Below, one piece after another: positions 24,149-36,076 of a stretch of DNA of 64,000 nucleotides; positions within the stretch are counted from its first letter, which is position 1; the number at the start of each line of letters is the position of its first letter. Where the stretch lies: NCBI GenBank assembly GCA_025174535.1, contig JALBUN010000003.1, positions 682,001 to 746,000 on the forward strand. Reading direction: 5' to 3'. The notes under the pieces are model-generated. The model was not told where the DNA came from. It saw only the letters and a program-made list of their open reading frames with translations, and made no database searches. Source of the DNA: Cantharellus purpuraceus. Its lineage: Eukaryota; Basidiomycota; Agaricomycetes; Cantharellales; Hydnaceae. The position numbers and the translations under genes are program-made.

Positions 24149-24740
24149 TGTTACATCCTGTAACACTGAGTCCGATCTCCGGATCCCATCTCCATCTCCT
24201 TTTACTCCACCTCCGTTAACTCCACCTCCGTCAACCCCGAACTCCATTATTGTTCTCCTTATAAGTAGTTTTCTTCTTATGGGTTACAACAAGCCATTAC
24301 CTTTTATATTGTTTAGTATTAGTTCAGACTTGAGTCCGAACTCCGAACTCCTTTCTGTGTTGTATTCCATATCCATCTTATTGTCCTATCACTTTTAGTT
24401 TATCATTCATTTCTTCACATACTTATACGGGCTACTCTCTGTATGTTACAGCAGTTCGTATATCGACTAAGATTCCCCATCAGCTTCTTGGTTGCTAGCT
24501 TCTTGACAAGTCGAACTCCAGATCCTTGATCCAACTCCGTACTCCGATCTCTGAAATATTGGACTGACGATTCGAGGGGGCGCAACACACAAGTTGAAGG
24601 CAAGTCCACTCGATCCAACTCAATAGTTATTGTTGACATCTGTCTCTGGTTGAACTGGAACAGTAAAGTCCCACCCTCTTCCTCACTAGCATCTGAACTC
24701 CAGTGACTCCTTTGCACTCTGAGAATTTCAACACTTAACA
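24149..24740 (-). repeat. solo LTR, family B, minus orientation
   Basis: 592 bp. On the minus strand it reads TGTTAAGTGTTG...TGTTACAGGATGTAACA. Flanked by CTCTT (24144-24148 and 24741-24745). Confidence 0.87.
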
Positions 24741-24925
24741 CTCTTGCGATTTGTCTTGCCAATCTTCAATAAGATTCCAGTCAAATTTGATCACAAATGG
24801 GATGGCACTGGCAAAGCACACACCCACATGCACAATACCCTGGATGCAGCTGAGATCAGGCTGACGACAACAATTGAATTTCCCTGCTCGCTGTGCATTG
24901 CAGGATGCACTTGGACAGGATTGAG

Positions 24926-25520
24926 TGTTAAGTGCTGAAAACTCGGAGTTTAAAGGAGTAGCTGGTGTTCGGATACTAGTGAGGAAGGGGATGGGACTTT
25001 ACTGTTCCAGTTCAACCGGAGACAGATGGGGACAAATAACTATTGAGTCAGATCGAGTGGACTTGGCTTCAACTTATGTGTTGCACCCCCTCGAAATCAT
25101 TGGTCTAATATTTCGGAGTTCGGAGTACGGAGTTGGATCAAAGATCTGGAGTTCGACTTGTCAAGAAGATACTTGTCAAGAAGCTAGTAACCAAGAAGCT
25201 GAGGGGTAATCTTAGTCAATATATGAACTACTGTAACATACAAGAAGTAGCCTGTATAAGTATGTAGAGAATTGAATGGTAAAACTAAAAGCGATAAGAC
25301 AATAAGACTAATATGGAATACAACATGGAAAGGAGTTTGGAGTTCAGACTCATGTCCGAACTAATACTAAACAATTAGAAAGTATAACGGTTGTTGTAAC
25401 CCATAAGAAGAAGACTACTAATGAAGAGAACAATGGCAGGGTCCAGAGTTGACGGAGGTGGAGTTGATGGAGGTGGAGATGGAATCCAGAGATCGGAACT
25501 CGGTGTTACAGGATGTAACA
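24926..25520 (+). repeat. LTR, family B, no target duplication
   Basis: 595 bp, TGTTAAGTGCTG...CAGGATGTAACA. The left flank is TTGAG and the right flank is CCTAC, so the duplication is missing. The right flank continues into family C. It faces the 24149-24740 copy as an inverted pair with a 185-bp spacer. Confidence 0.83.
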
Positions 25521-25816
25521 CCTACTTCCTTTAGCCTCTAAGTGCATTCCCCTCATTTCAGAATATCTGGACCCCTAAGCATCTGTGAACTCTAGACTCT
25601 GGAAGTCTTATTCATTTCTTGCTGCTAAGAAATGTATTACTTTTCTGCGTATAGTCTGCATTGACCATTACAAGGGATTGTAACCAAAGTACAAATGTTA
25701 AATTGTTTCTAGAGTTGTGCTGCAGCAGGGTTTGATATTCTTCTCAGCTGTTCATTCATGGAATTGTGATGATTTAGAGTTTGCCCTAACACCATAATTT
25801 TGCAGGTTCCAAAACA
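25521..25816 (+). repeat. 3' fragment of LTR family C
   Basis: Matches the right part of 18411-20186 (from CCTACTTCCTTTAGCC to GGTTCCAAAACA) but without the family-A LTR present there. It is truncated at its left by the family-B LTR. Confidence 0.8.
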
Positions 25817-26429
25817 GGTTCAATTGTGGGCATTTCAATAAATCAACACCACAGTCTATTAACTCACCTCTTTGAGATGAGATTAATATCCCTTGACTGT
25901 TGATTCTATCACGGATAAGACACATACAGTGAATATGCTTGTTCAGAAGGAAGTGTTCAAGTGTGTATCTTTCTTTTTACATTGAAGGGATTATTGTTGG
26001 CTTTAATCCACTCAACCCATGGTCCTAAGGCACTAGGTTACTTCCCCCTTTGAAGTATCTGAACCCTTGAACACCTGTCAATCTTGACTTTACATTGCAT
26101 CAGCAGTAAAGCGTGAACTACATATGGCAAGCATAAAAATCTCTATTGCTTCACTTCCTGTGGCAACATTGATTGTGTTTGTTCACCGGAGTATAATTTC
26201 TTAATTGGGTTCTCTGTTAAAATAGTTTCAAGCTTATTGCTAGCCTTGAAAAGCCATACATCCTCAGGCTAAACTTAGATTGTGATTAACACCACAGTTT
26301 AGGTTGAAGTTCATGGTTCCAAAACAGCACCCCATGGGCACATATAGCTACCAAGAAAGCAGCATTCCTTAAGAGAATGCTGTAGATACAAATACATATG
26401 TATACTTATAATATTCTACCATAAGTAAG
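25817..26429. other. repeat-derived spacer
   Basis: No genes. One more CATGGTTCCAAAACAGCACC stretch near 26315 resembles the end of family C. The remainder is unassigned AT-rich DNA. Confidence 0.35.
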
Positions 26430-26653
26430 TACCAAGGGTACTTACATCATTCCCCAGTTCAAATATCAAATCACATCTAGGTCCTAAGTCTGATTCAAAC
26501 TATCTAAGTCATACTCCATCTCCAAAATCTCAGACACAGGTATTAGTGAAGGTGCAGCACATAAGCTGAAGCCAAGTCCATTCCAACCATCACAACTCTG
26601 ACTCCAACCCTGACCCTGAAGATCTGGCCCCCTGGTGGACCAAGAGTGTAACA
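26430..26653 (-). repeat. truncated LTR, family A, minus orientation
   Basis: On the minus strand it begins TGTTACACTCTTGGTCC at 26653. It follows the family-A long form (CTTCAGCTTATGTGCTGCACC, then GATTTGATATT) before losing similarity near 26430. Confidence 0.7.
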
Positions 26654-27630
26654 ATGGGTGGAAACAGCAGAGATGGAATTGATCAGACAGACTTTGGAGA
26701 TGGAATGGGTTCCCATATGGAGGATCTGGACATAATGAGTAAGGTCATGTATTACTACCCTGTAGTGGTACTCCTTAGTTTGCACAATCAACTTGGCTGG
26801 TACACTTGCTCTGTCTTTCATCTTTCATCTTCTGTATTGCAAATCCCCTTCTGACATGTTTAACATTCAAAATTTACTTACCTCCATTTTTCAACTTTCA
26901 ATACAGAACAAGTCACAGTTGTGTGGCACATGGAACAACTTCTGCCTGAGTTATCATCAGTATTTTAGCAGAGGAGTCCTACCTTTTGAGGCCTAACACT
27001 GTAACATTGTTGACCCTCTCCTCATACTAGATGCCCAGTCCTTGTAAGTGAGGTTGACCTTACTGGGTTATCAGTCCAAGTGGCCTTCACTTGCAGTGGA
27101 TTACAAAGAGGTCAGATGCTGTTTAGACAGAGTCTGAACAGTTCATTCAAAGTAGAGAGGGTCAAGCTCTGCTTCCTACACTGTTACAAAGAGAGACTAC
27201 TTATACTATCTATGTAGGGAATCGGAGTCATGATATTGCCTTGGAGTCATTGATGTTCAGAGTTGAATGCTTGTGAGTCCGCGCCTTCCTGGCGCTGATG
27301 CCAGTGCAAGTTGTCGGTGTAGGAATAGTGAATCTGAATCGGGCATTTCGCAAGGTATACGAGGACGGATGTCATGCTGTATGCTTACGCCTCTGGGATC
27401 GAGAAAAGCTTACTCAATAACTAATTACACGTCGTTGGTTTTCATCAATATGGACCTGGTGACTAGCGTGGTGCTTGTGCATTAATCCTGCATAGGGAGT
27501 GGGTCCTTCAAGGTACAAGCTAGTAGAGAATCGGACACCAGGGACAGAACATCAAAACCTGTCATCGTGACCCACCCGTGACACCTCATTCATTCCCCTT
27601 ATCCACAACATGTTTCTTTGGCCAGTTCTA
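26654..27630. other. gene-free repeat-island edge
   Basis: No supported gene. It contains a stretch bounded by TGTAACA (27000) and TGTTACA (27188), but with no flanking duplication. GC content rises after 27270. Confidence 0.35.
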
Positions 27631-28194
27631 TCAAGCGCGTCTGCTTGGCGGTGTGATCATCCGCACAGGAACCTTGAGCGACTTGACAGAGCCCAGTGAT
27701 GCGCGCTCGCGTGCGGCGTCTCGCGCCTGCTTCTCTGCAGCATCTGTCTCGCGACGTGCCTGGAGCGCAATGTACAGTTGTTGCAGATCAGAGGAGCGGG
27801 AGGGCATGATGAGGGAGATGCTGGGTGTTGGAGTTGGAGAGCGTGCTCTGTCGTGGGATAAGCAAGGAAAGTCACAGACTCGGGGAGAGATTGCGGGTAA
27901 CTCTTACATGTAGGCTGATCCATGGTGAATGAAGGGGAGGTCTTCGCGTGTATATGGGGGAGAATCGGAGAGGCGCGTGTAGTCTCCTCTGGGGCTGTCA
28001 TCGTTCGTGCCAGATTCCCAGTGATGGTACGCGCGCAGGGTCCAGTGTATCGATACCCAGAGTATGACCCAGACTACGATGAAGAATGCACCCCATAACA
28101 TGACCAGAACTGGTATATATGAAAAGTGTCAGTTAATTCATCGTATATGGTTATCTGTTTCCCACTCACAGACATCCCATAGATTTCCCTGCAT
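27631..28194 (-). CDS. small single-pass membrane protein, unknown function
   Basis: Three exons by eye. ATG 28194 gives MQGNLWDV, then an intron (gtgagt...ccag). The second exon is mostly a transmembrane helix (FLVMLWGAFFIVVWVILW) followed by WTLRAYHHWES and a polar stretch DDSPRGDYTRLSDSPPYTRED. After a second intron a basic/acidic helical tail follows (ALQARRETDAAEKQARDAARE), ending in PSRRA with stop TGA at 27631-27633. About 140 residues. A short lumenal N-terminus, one helix and a long cytosolic tail is the likely topology by the positive-inside rule. No family recognised. Confidence 0.68.
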
Positions 28195-29527
28195 GTTTGA
28201 ATATAAGGAATGTGGCCTGGAGACCTCGGTTTGCGTGTATCACGGGCCAAGAGCAAAGCTGATCATCATGGCGGTTCCACGACTGTGTCTTTATTCAATG
28301 TGGCTGAGAGACATGGGATGAGGCGCGCCCTCGCTGAACTGAACTTGGAAGAGGATATGTGGCTGACCCGTGTCGAGAAGGTCACGAGACGGACGCTATC
28401 TCCGTGACTCCTTGAGGAAACAAGTTTCCGACTTGTCATTTGAAATGTGTACAGATGCCGAGAAAAATCTAGATAATGCATCAATGTCAAAGCTCTGAGC
28501 GCTGTAATTACCAATAGCCAACGTAAACGGAGTTCCTTTCATTATTTTTGACTCGGCATGAATACGATCTATCTTTTTCTCTGACTATGGCATTTGGGGT
28601 GTCATTGTTCTAGAACGTAATACTTGGCAACTGTCCGTTTTACGAACACGTATTTACTAGCTCTAAAAATGGATCACACGTTTCATCAGTCCTTATATAT
28701 GCCCCTGTTTATCTCCGCTTGAATAAAACTCAGCTCACTGATCAAAATCACGTTTTCAAAGGCTGTAACAGCATCAAACACAGTTCATCTTTGCACGGAA
28801 CGACCCCAAAAAGAAAAGGAGAAAATCCTTGACAAATTGTACCACCTCATTCTGTCCATGGTACTGATACAAAAAGCGGAAAATACAAGAGGCGTTATGG
28901 AGCTGCGGACGGAATGATGCCGAGTCGAGCGAGCAAGAACCCAAGGGCAAGCAAAGGATGAAGCGGGAGCAAACGCGGGCGTATCGATCTGATGAAGATA
29001 TGCATATATGATCAAATGTGGACGACAGCCAAACGCGTAGCAATGCGGAATGAAGGACTCCGGAAAGGGGGACAGCGAGAAGAAAAAGCCGGCAGCATTC
29101 ATGCCCGTGATAAGGGCTTTTGAAAGCTTGATTAAGTTGTTGTTTTTTATGTCGGGGGTCTCTTTGGTAGAGTATTCGTTGGTTGTACTCGTGCATGTAG
29201 TCCATGTTAGGGTGCGTATAGGGGGATGAATTTGGGAGATATGGCAAAGGGGACCGAATGTGCCCCATTGACCGCCCGGACTTTGGCCTGCGAACGTTGC
29301 GCACAGCCTGAGGGGTTATTGCGTGTGTAGAGTGAGTGATCGCTGTGGCGAAGGGGGGCGGGCGGGGGCGAAAATATGCAAAGGACGAAATCTACAAGCA
29401 CGTGTGCGAGGGAGGCGGCCGAACTGTTTTGTATACCCCTGTGGAATCGTGTATCCGCGTGCGAGGTCGGGAATCGGGAGTCAGGGAACATGTCTGGACA
29501 CTGAGCCCGTCCTCCACTCGCCAAAAA
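28195..29527. other. long intergenic / WC-1 3' flank
   Basis: Open frames up to 176 codons occur on the minus strand (28774-29304), but none has recognisable content or continuous splicing. Part is probably the WC-1 3' untranslated region. Confidence 0.4.
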
Positions 29528-32500
29528 TCATGTCAAGGGTCGTTTCAGCTCGCCCTCCCTCGTGCGTTTCTGCGGCACACCCATGGGCGACAGAGGAAAT
29601 CCCATCCCCATTCCCATTTCTATCCCCATCATATGCGGGTGCACATGCGACACGTCCCCAGATAAAGACGAAGACGGTGACATCGATGGCATCACGGACT
29701 CCACCCCCTCTCTCCTCATACTCGCACCAGCACCCCCAATCGTCCGCGCTCGCATCCTCGTCATCCCCAATCCCTTCCGCGCCCGCTCCAACCGTCTCAC
29801 CTCCTCCCGCATCCGCTCATTCTCAAACCGAAGCCGCGTCAGCTCATACTGCCAGCTTGTCTCTGACGCCTCGGCCACCGAGATCGATGCTGATGCCGAT
29901 GCAGATGCCGACCCTGATGCTGATGATGCTGATGCTATCGACGACGACGCCAGCGCAGACGTGTCTCCGGATAGTGACGCTGCTGTCGTCGAAGATGGAG
30001 ACACCAGCGCAGATGGCACAGCGGTAGAGAGCTCCGCGAGGATGTTCGCATGTGCTGGATGCGGCGTGCGGGCACGCACGTTATGCATGGGAATGCGCGG
30101 GCGTGGGAACGCTGTGACGCCGCCGCCGGTAAGGGTGGTGGCACTCGTGGGCGATACCATACTCTGCTCCATCGGCATGGGCGAGCCATGTAACACCGAC
30201 CGCAGCGTATATGAAGACGAGGAGGAGGAGGAGGGAGACACTGCGCCTGGGGACGAGGCATGATACACCGGACGATACGATGGCGGTGAATACGAGTGCG
30301 GATGCGAATGCAGCAACCGATTGGCACCACCACCCCCGACATCATCCACCACCTCATCCAAAAACAGCATCTGGAACACCAAACTTGGTGGCAGCGATGG
30401 CGCACGCCTTCCCTCCCCCTCACCCATACACCCACTCTCGCCCTCCCACCCATGCTTCCGCTCCCGCTCTTGCGCGAAGAACCGCATCTCCACGGGTACA
30501 CTTTCCCCCTCCGAATCCGCCATACCCCCCTGTGCCTGTGCCGGCACCTGCGCATGCACCAACGCATGCCCCCGCCCCCACACACGCATCCGACACCTCA
30601 CCCTCCTCACCTCATCCCGACCCAAACACGCCGCATCCGCCAACACCTCCCCCACACGTCTCGCCTGCTCCGGCACCACCAAACTCGCCAGACTCCTCCC
30701 CACAAGTGTGGCAGGATCCCCCGGCGCCACCATGTGATAATGCAGCGACGGCCCCCCTGCGCTCGTCGCGCCGGGCCCAGACGGTGGCGGCAGCGCAGCG
30801 AGTCCCAGCCGCTGCGCCCCCATCGGACCCGCAGACAACACGATCCCATTCGGCGCCACAAGCCCCCAACACTCATCCACCTCCTTCGCCACATCCCCAC
30901 CCATCACCCCATCTCCCCCATCTTCATGCACCCCCGAAAACACCCGCTGCGCACGCTCCAACGCGCCCCAGGTCAGCCGCGGCACATCCACCCGCCGCCC
31001 TACCAGCACAATCGCCTTCCGCCCCTTTCCCTGCTCCACATGCAGTCGCCCGCGCGCCTCCAACCACACGTACCCTGCCCCGCCGCCCCCACACGCGCTC
31101 TTGTACTGCGCACGGAAAAGCAGATGCACGGGTTTCGGGGAAGGTGCCGAGGCGTGGTGTGGCGTAGGCAGCATAAAGAGCGGCACGTGTCCCGGGAGTG
31201 CAGCTTGCCCGTGCCCATGTCCATGCCCGTGGTGTTGCGAAGACATGGCTTGCGCGGGGGCAGACGACGCGTCTTTCAGCTCGCGCATGAGCGGAACGAC
31301 GTCGGCGGGGTGACATAGGTCCGCAATGGACTTGCCGACAAGATCTGCCGGGTTGTGCCCCAGGACGCGTGTCACGGCTGGAGCCACGTAGAGGAGGGAG
31401 CCCTTCAGCGACACCACGTGGATAAAATCTGGAAGAGAGGTAAGGAAATGGTTAAAACGCAGACTTTGAAGCGCACCATCGGTGTTTTCAAGTAACAAAG
31501 AATGCAAGTCCAGTCTATCATTGTCTCTGGCCCCTTTAATCCCGACGTCGCCTAGCTGGCCGCCGGGTCGCGTGCCCAAATACGCTCTTGCGCTGCGCAA
31601 TAACTCAATCATCTCGGCACTGACGCCCTTTCCCCTTCGCTCCCTCCCCATCCCGGTCGCCAACGACAAGCCATACCCAGGACCACCCGTCAACCCAGGC
31701 GGTCCTGCCCCGGCCGACGAGTAATTCACAATATAGCTGCCATCCCGGAGCTTTTGCAATATGGCATTCGGCTGCTCCGCCAGATCGACCTGGAAGCCGA
31801 CACAGTGCGTGATCTCGCCCGAGTCGCCGTCACGCTCGTCCTCGGGGGACGAGATGGGGATGACGGTGACGAGGTTGATAAACGCGCTGCCGTCTTTGCG
31901 GTAATTGATGAGACTGGCCTGACACTCCTTGTCCTGTAAGAGTGACTTGTGGAGATGGCGGACGGCGTCGGGGGCGGTGAATTGGCGGGGGTCGCCGCGC
32001 TGGATCTGGCCCGATGGATGTTGGAGGAAGCGGCAGTTGCGGCCCAAGACTTCGGCTTCAGAGTAGCCAGTGAGTCTGGCAGAAACGGTGAGTGAGAGAG
32101 TGACGAGATGAGCGGGAAAGACATGCCTGGTGAAAGTGGGGCTGGCGTAGACGATGGGGGAGTCTGGACGACGGACGTCGACGACGACAAAGCTGCAGGT
32201 CATGTCGACGGGGCCGAGCATGATCTTGGGATTGGGGCGGGTGGCGACCTTGGCGAGCATGCGGAGCATGTCAAAGCCGGAGGCGGAGTAGAGAGGGAGG
32301 CCGTTTGGGGGGAGTGGGGGAAGAGGGGCGGTGGGGTCGACAGCGTTGGGGGAGGGGAATGAGTAAGTCACGTGCGGGGGCGGGGGCACGGGTGCAAAGC
32401 TGGAGACGCGCTGGTCCTGGACAGCACAGCCGGTGGAGTCCATGCCTGGGGGCGAGGGCGAGGGCGGGTCAAATTCGAAGGGACGGGGAGTCATGCAGAC

Positions 32501-32777
32501 TCTGGGTGGGCGGTGGTCTGGGAGGACAGGGTGTTTTGAAGGGGCCAGGTGATGACTCTGGTCGTACCTGGGATCGCCATCAAAATAAGATAGGACAAAA
32601 AAGACAAGATGTGCACCAGTACTTGTCGTACTCTGACCAGACGTGTGTGCCCTGGCCATACATGCCAGGGAGGTCTGCACCGCCGGCGTGTGCGAGGCTG
32701 GGGGCGCCGCCGAGGACAAATTTGGGCATCTGGAATTGGAGCTCGTTGTCGTCGTCGTCGTCGTCGCGGGCAGCCAT
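29528..32777 (-). CDS. WC-1: White Collar-1 blue-light photoreceptor
   Basis: FAD-binding blue-light receptor and transcriptional regulator; the partner is normally WC-2, which supplies the GATA zinc finger. The true start is ATG 32777 (MAARDDDDDDNELQFQ), joined through an intron at 32568-32622 to YDQSHHLAP. LOV domain: ASPTFT, an intron at 32076-32126, LTGYSEAEVLGRNCRFLQ with the photoactive cysteine in NCRFLQ, and NYRKDGSAFINLVTVIPI. A PAS domain follows (PDFIHVVSLKGSLLYVAP, RVLGHNPADLVGKSIADL), then a third, diverged PAS region with VPVEMRFF. The C-terminal part has a Ser/Ala-rich stretch, a helix SWQYELTRLRFENERMREE and a basic tail KRTREGELKRP. About 1,047 residues. It lacks a zinc finger, as known for basidiomycete WC-1. 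GC-rich codon use throughout. Confidence 0.93.
32076..32126 (-). other. GC-AG intron inside the LOV domain
   Basis: 51 nt, in frame and stop-free, with donor CAG|gcatgt and acceptor gccag. Unspliced, it would insert 17 residues between ASPTFT and LTGYS, where LOV domains have none. No GT donor nearby restores the frame. Confidence 0.75.
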
Positions 32778-33331
32778 GATGGTGGTGGAAGAGAAGCAAA
32801 AAGCGCACTGCGCTCGTCTCTCGTGTTTATCTCATTGCGGGCGTCTCTTTCACCTTTTCCCCGCATCGACTAGATCTACACTCCGCCAGTGACTCCGATC
32901 CTATCGGAGAACGCAACGCCGCCAGTGCTGATCCGCTCGCTGCTCTCGCTCCTTGCTCCCACCGGTCTTCTCCCATAGATCCACCAGGAAGCGTGATAGT
33001 GTTTCACGTCGCACAGTCACCTCTCCCCGTCGTCACACACGTCGTGCTCACTGCCGTTTTCGCGCCCAATGCCCGGTGATTTGGATCGCCTAGCATTTCG
33101 CCAAGATAAGACAACCCTTACGCCACGTCTAAAACGAATCTATATGGCCATGTGACCATACGAAGGAACCCCACGCAGTGGCTCACGACACTGTTAACTT
33201 TACACTGTGACAGCACAATCCAGCTCAGCAAGCTCTCCAATAATACCTACAGCTAACTGCATTGCCTCTTGTCAATTGCATATCATACAACCACATAACA
33301 GCAGAACGGTTTCCTTCCTCCACGCAGCACC
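32778..33331. other. WC-1 promoter region
   Basis: No gene. It lies between the WC-1 start and the 3' end of the next minus-strand gene. Confidence 0.5.
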
Positions 33332-34112
33332 CTACGTCCCCCCTTCCTGTCCCGCCCCACCCCCTTGCCCGCGTGCAGCCCGCATCTTTTCCATGCCCGC
33401 CTGCGCAATCTTCTGATGCTTTTCCACCCCTTCCTCATGCCCAAACGCTTTATCCACTCCCTGCATCAAATTCCCCCTAAAAGCCTCCCCCGCACCCTGC
33501 GCATACCACCAAAAACACGGAAAAAAAAAAAGGAAGCATGTCAGTCACAGGTGCGACACTATTGCATAACAGGTACGTACGCGCACGCTAGACGCCAGGC
33601 CCTTGATTCCCTTGGCAGCGGCTGCCCCGCGCGTTGCCTCGGGAGGCCGCACCTCTGGCTCACCACCCGCTGCGCCCGTCCCAGTCCACGTCGCAGTGCC
33701 CGGGACATTGTGGTAGTTCTCCGCGGAGTAGCAAGACGGCGCCTGTCCCTGCCCTGCTGTCGTCCCCCCCGCCCCTGCCTCGCCCTCACCTGACCCGCCG
33801 GCCCACGCCCTGGTGCCCGGAATGTGGTGCTGGTCTGCGGCGTACTCTCCTGGGCCCGGTTGGGTCGGACTAGTCTCTGTATTTTTATCTCCTGTGGCGC
33901 CGCTCGATGCACTTCCGGGTGGATCGGCTGTGTAAATACGTGTACATGTCAAAGAAGATTCACGCCGTAGGAGAGGAAGACGTTGTTATGACAATTCAGT
34001 CGGGACGCTTACCTTGAGAGACGTTCTCCGCCGACCAGCTCCCCTGCATGTCGTCTCCACGAGGCGCGTCGCGGTCGACAGCTTGACCCGGCTCTTGGCT
34101 CTGGGTAGTCAT
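33332..34112 (-). CDS. small hydrophilic protein, unknown, possibly stress-related
   Basis: ATG 34112 gives MTTQSQEPGQAVDRDAPRG with DDMQGSWSAENVSQ. The middle exon is Gly/Ala/Pro-rich (PGEYAADQHHIPGTRAWAG, SAENYHNVPGTATWTG) and continues as GGEPEVRPPEATRGAAAAKG. The last exon, after a gcag acceptor, gives GAGEAFRGNLMQGVDKAFGH and EEGVEKHQKIAQAGMEKMR, ending GGAGQEGGT with stop TAG 33332-33334. No membrane segment or signal peptide; predicted largely disordered with one C-terminal amphipathic helix. The repeated SAENxxxxxGT-like pieces are notable. The composition resembles abundant fungal stress-induced hydrophilic proteins, but I cannot assign a family. Confidence 0.7.
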
Positions 34113-34155
34113 GATAGCAATAAAGTACGTGCAGATATGGCCCCTTATGCCCCCC

Positions 34156-34165
34156 CTTTTATATA
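34156..34165 (-). promoter_or_regulatory. TATA box of the 33332-34112 gene
   Basis: TATATAAAAG on the minus strand, 44 bp upstream of the start codon. A strong consensus TATA of this kind is typical of inducible genes. Confidence 0.65.
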
Positions 34166-34237
34166 GTGTTTCACGGCAACGTGGGCGACGGTAGAACGAC
34201 TCTTGCGCTAATTAGCAGCTTTCGACGACGCGGGCTG

Positions 34238-34372
34238 TGACGTCACCCGGGATCGTCGGACATTGTGACATACGTTCATCAGCCTCTCTCGGCGCGTCTT
34301 GGCGGCTGCACACTAAGCTCGCTCACGTGACATACGTGACGCAAGCGCGTCGTCACGTCGAGCGTGCACGTG
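34238..34372. promoter_or_regulatory. CRE and E-box cluster
   Basis: A palindromic CRE TGACGTCA (34238-34245) and two CACGTG E-boxes (34324-34329, 34367-34372), plus more ACGTGAC half-sites between them. All lie upstream of the TATA-containing gene. These are candidate bZIP (ATF/CREB) and bHLH sites; inference from sequence only. Confidence 0.5.
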
Positions 34373-36076
34373 ACATTTGAGAACCAAGCTAGGAGGTCCT
34401 CCTACAACACCATCTTGCCCAGGTCGTGACAATGTACAAAGATCTCAAGGCGATAGGATCCAGTATCACCATCTCTGGAAATCGGCTTTTAGTAAAAGTG
34501 TGTATATTTTCAATTTTCCAAGTTTGATTCGAGACCGGATCGCTCCCGACTTGCCCACCAGCGTCCGATTTCAGCATAGTCACTGGGAAAACTCTGATTC
34601 ACAGTGTCCGGTATTCCTGCGGTTGTTTATCCTACAAATTGGTGACGCTTGTGTTGGCGGGTTTGCGTTGTTCCGGCAGAGTACTCTTGAGCGGAAGGGC
34701 CTCTACATTCGGATGATAATCCGATGCATGGACGCCGCTTCGCACGCGCCATGCAGCCATGAGCGTGCCTTTTGAACTAAATGGGCCACAACGACAAACC
34801 ACATATCTCAGTGTCATGATTCTGTTGTGCAACAACACGCTAGCACGTCTATTGATAATAACCTTCAATGGATCCTCGATATCCCGCTGGTACAGGTTTC
34901 GGTGCTACCTTGGCTTGCTCTGTGACATCGACCTCGATCGCAACGGCCATTTCAAGAGCTGTCTTGCGATCACAGATTTGCTATTGGCTGGATACCTGAT
35001 GGGTGGTAAGGCCGTGCATCTCGACCACCAATTCCGTAGAAACCTCCAGACTTATATGGTTTGGACGCTTGATCTACTGGCCTAGCGTGTGATGTTCACG
35101 ACTCCTGACGCAACTGTGGAGACATAGGAGGAGCTTTCTAGCTGGGGCATAGTTGAAAGTCTCCCATCTCTCGCTGCATATGCAATGAAATATTGGACAG
35201 CAGGGAAGAAACGCTGGCTGAACAGGTACTGCGACAAGCCTGATGAAGAAAAGCGACGGAGCGAGCAAGCGCGGCTCTAGTGGAACTCGGACAAGAAACT
35301 AACACATTAGGGCATCGAGGAATACCACATCTGAGCCAAGAAATACGGGAGTTATTGCAGGCTTTGAACCATCACCGAGTGGCTTTACAACCCACGAGAA
35401 ATGGAGCGTGTCGGCAAGTCCATTCTTTCTGGATTGTTCATTTGCACCAACATGCTTTTCGTGGGTACAGCCTCCTATCACACTGCTTTCAGCAACATTA
35501 TCTACTCCGCGAATGCACCCTTTCCTCGATCACCATACGGGTTCTGTGGAATGTGAATTAGTGTACGTATCAAAGTCCGTTTGCTTATATAGGTATATAT
35601 ATGCCTAGGTAACACACTGGAACGTTCTTCGTATGTGTATTTTTGCAGATAAATAGGGCGTATATGGAACCAGCTTTTTGATGCTCCACCATAGTCTCAA
35701 CCTGACGTTAGTCCAAAGTGCCATGGAGCAATGGTCCAGGCATGCACCGGCAGCTTTGGTCAGACCGCCGGATGCAAAGCCAAACGGCATAGCATCCCTG
35801 TAAGCGCGACTTACCATGGCCAGTGTTCATGAAGCCCCCCTGTGCCTCCCAAACCACCTCCCCGAACACCCTCATCGTCCACGGTAGCTTCACATCGGCG
35901 TGGTAGGGAGGTTTGACACTCTTTTTGAACGGAGCTTCAAGGCGGCATGTGGGGCAACTGTGGAGCCCCGCTGTAGCTTTCCCTATGGCTATCATAGCTA
36001 GCGAAACTCAGCTTAAGCTGGTTTCATATACGCCCTATTGATTCATCATAACAAGGAAAGGGTGCGACCGTGAATA
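34373..36076. other. gene-poor region with coding-like scraps
   Basis: Nothing I can name. A 108-codon frame at 34759-35085 (+), a charged run near 35155-35279 (+), and a short frame from ATG 35402 (MERVGKSILSGLFICTNMLF) have somewhat protein-like composition but are separated by stops. They may be relics of one decayed gene. Confidence 0.35.

Noticed and set aside
27000..27188. Possible small LTR or TIR element bounded by TGTAACA and TGTTACA
   Set aside because: No flanking duplication and no second copy in the window; the ends may be chance.
29562..31318. Long plus-strand frames (up to 340 codons) opposite WC-1
   Set aside because: They are mirror frames produced by the GC-rich codon use and Ser/Pro/Gly repeats of WC-1. 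Their translations are low-complexity His/Pro/Arg with no domain.
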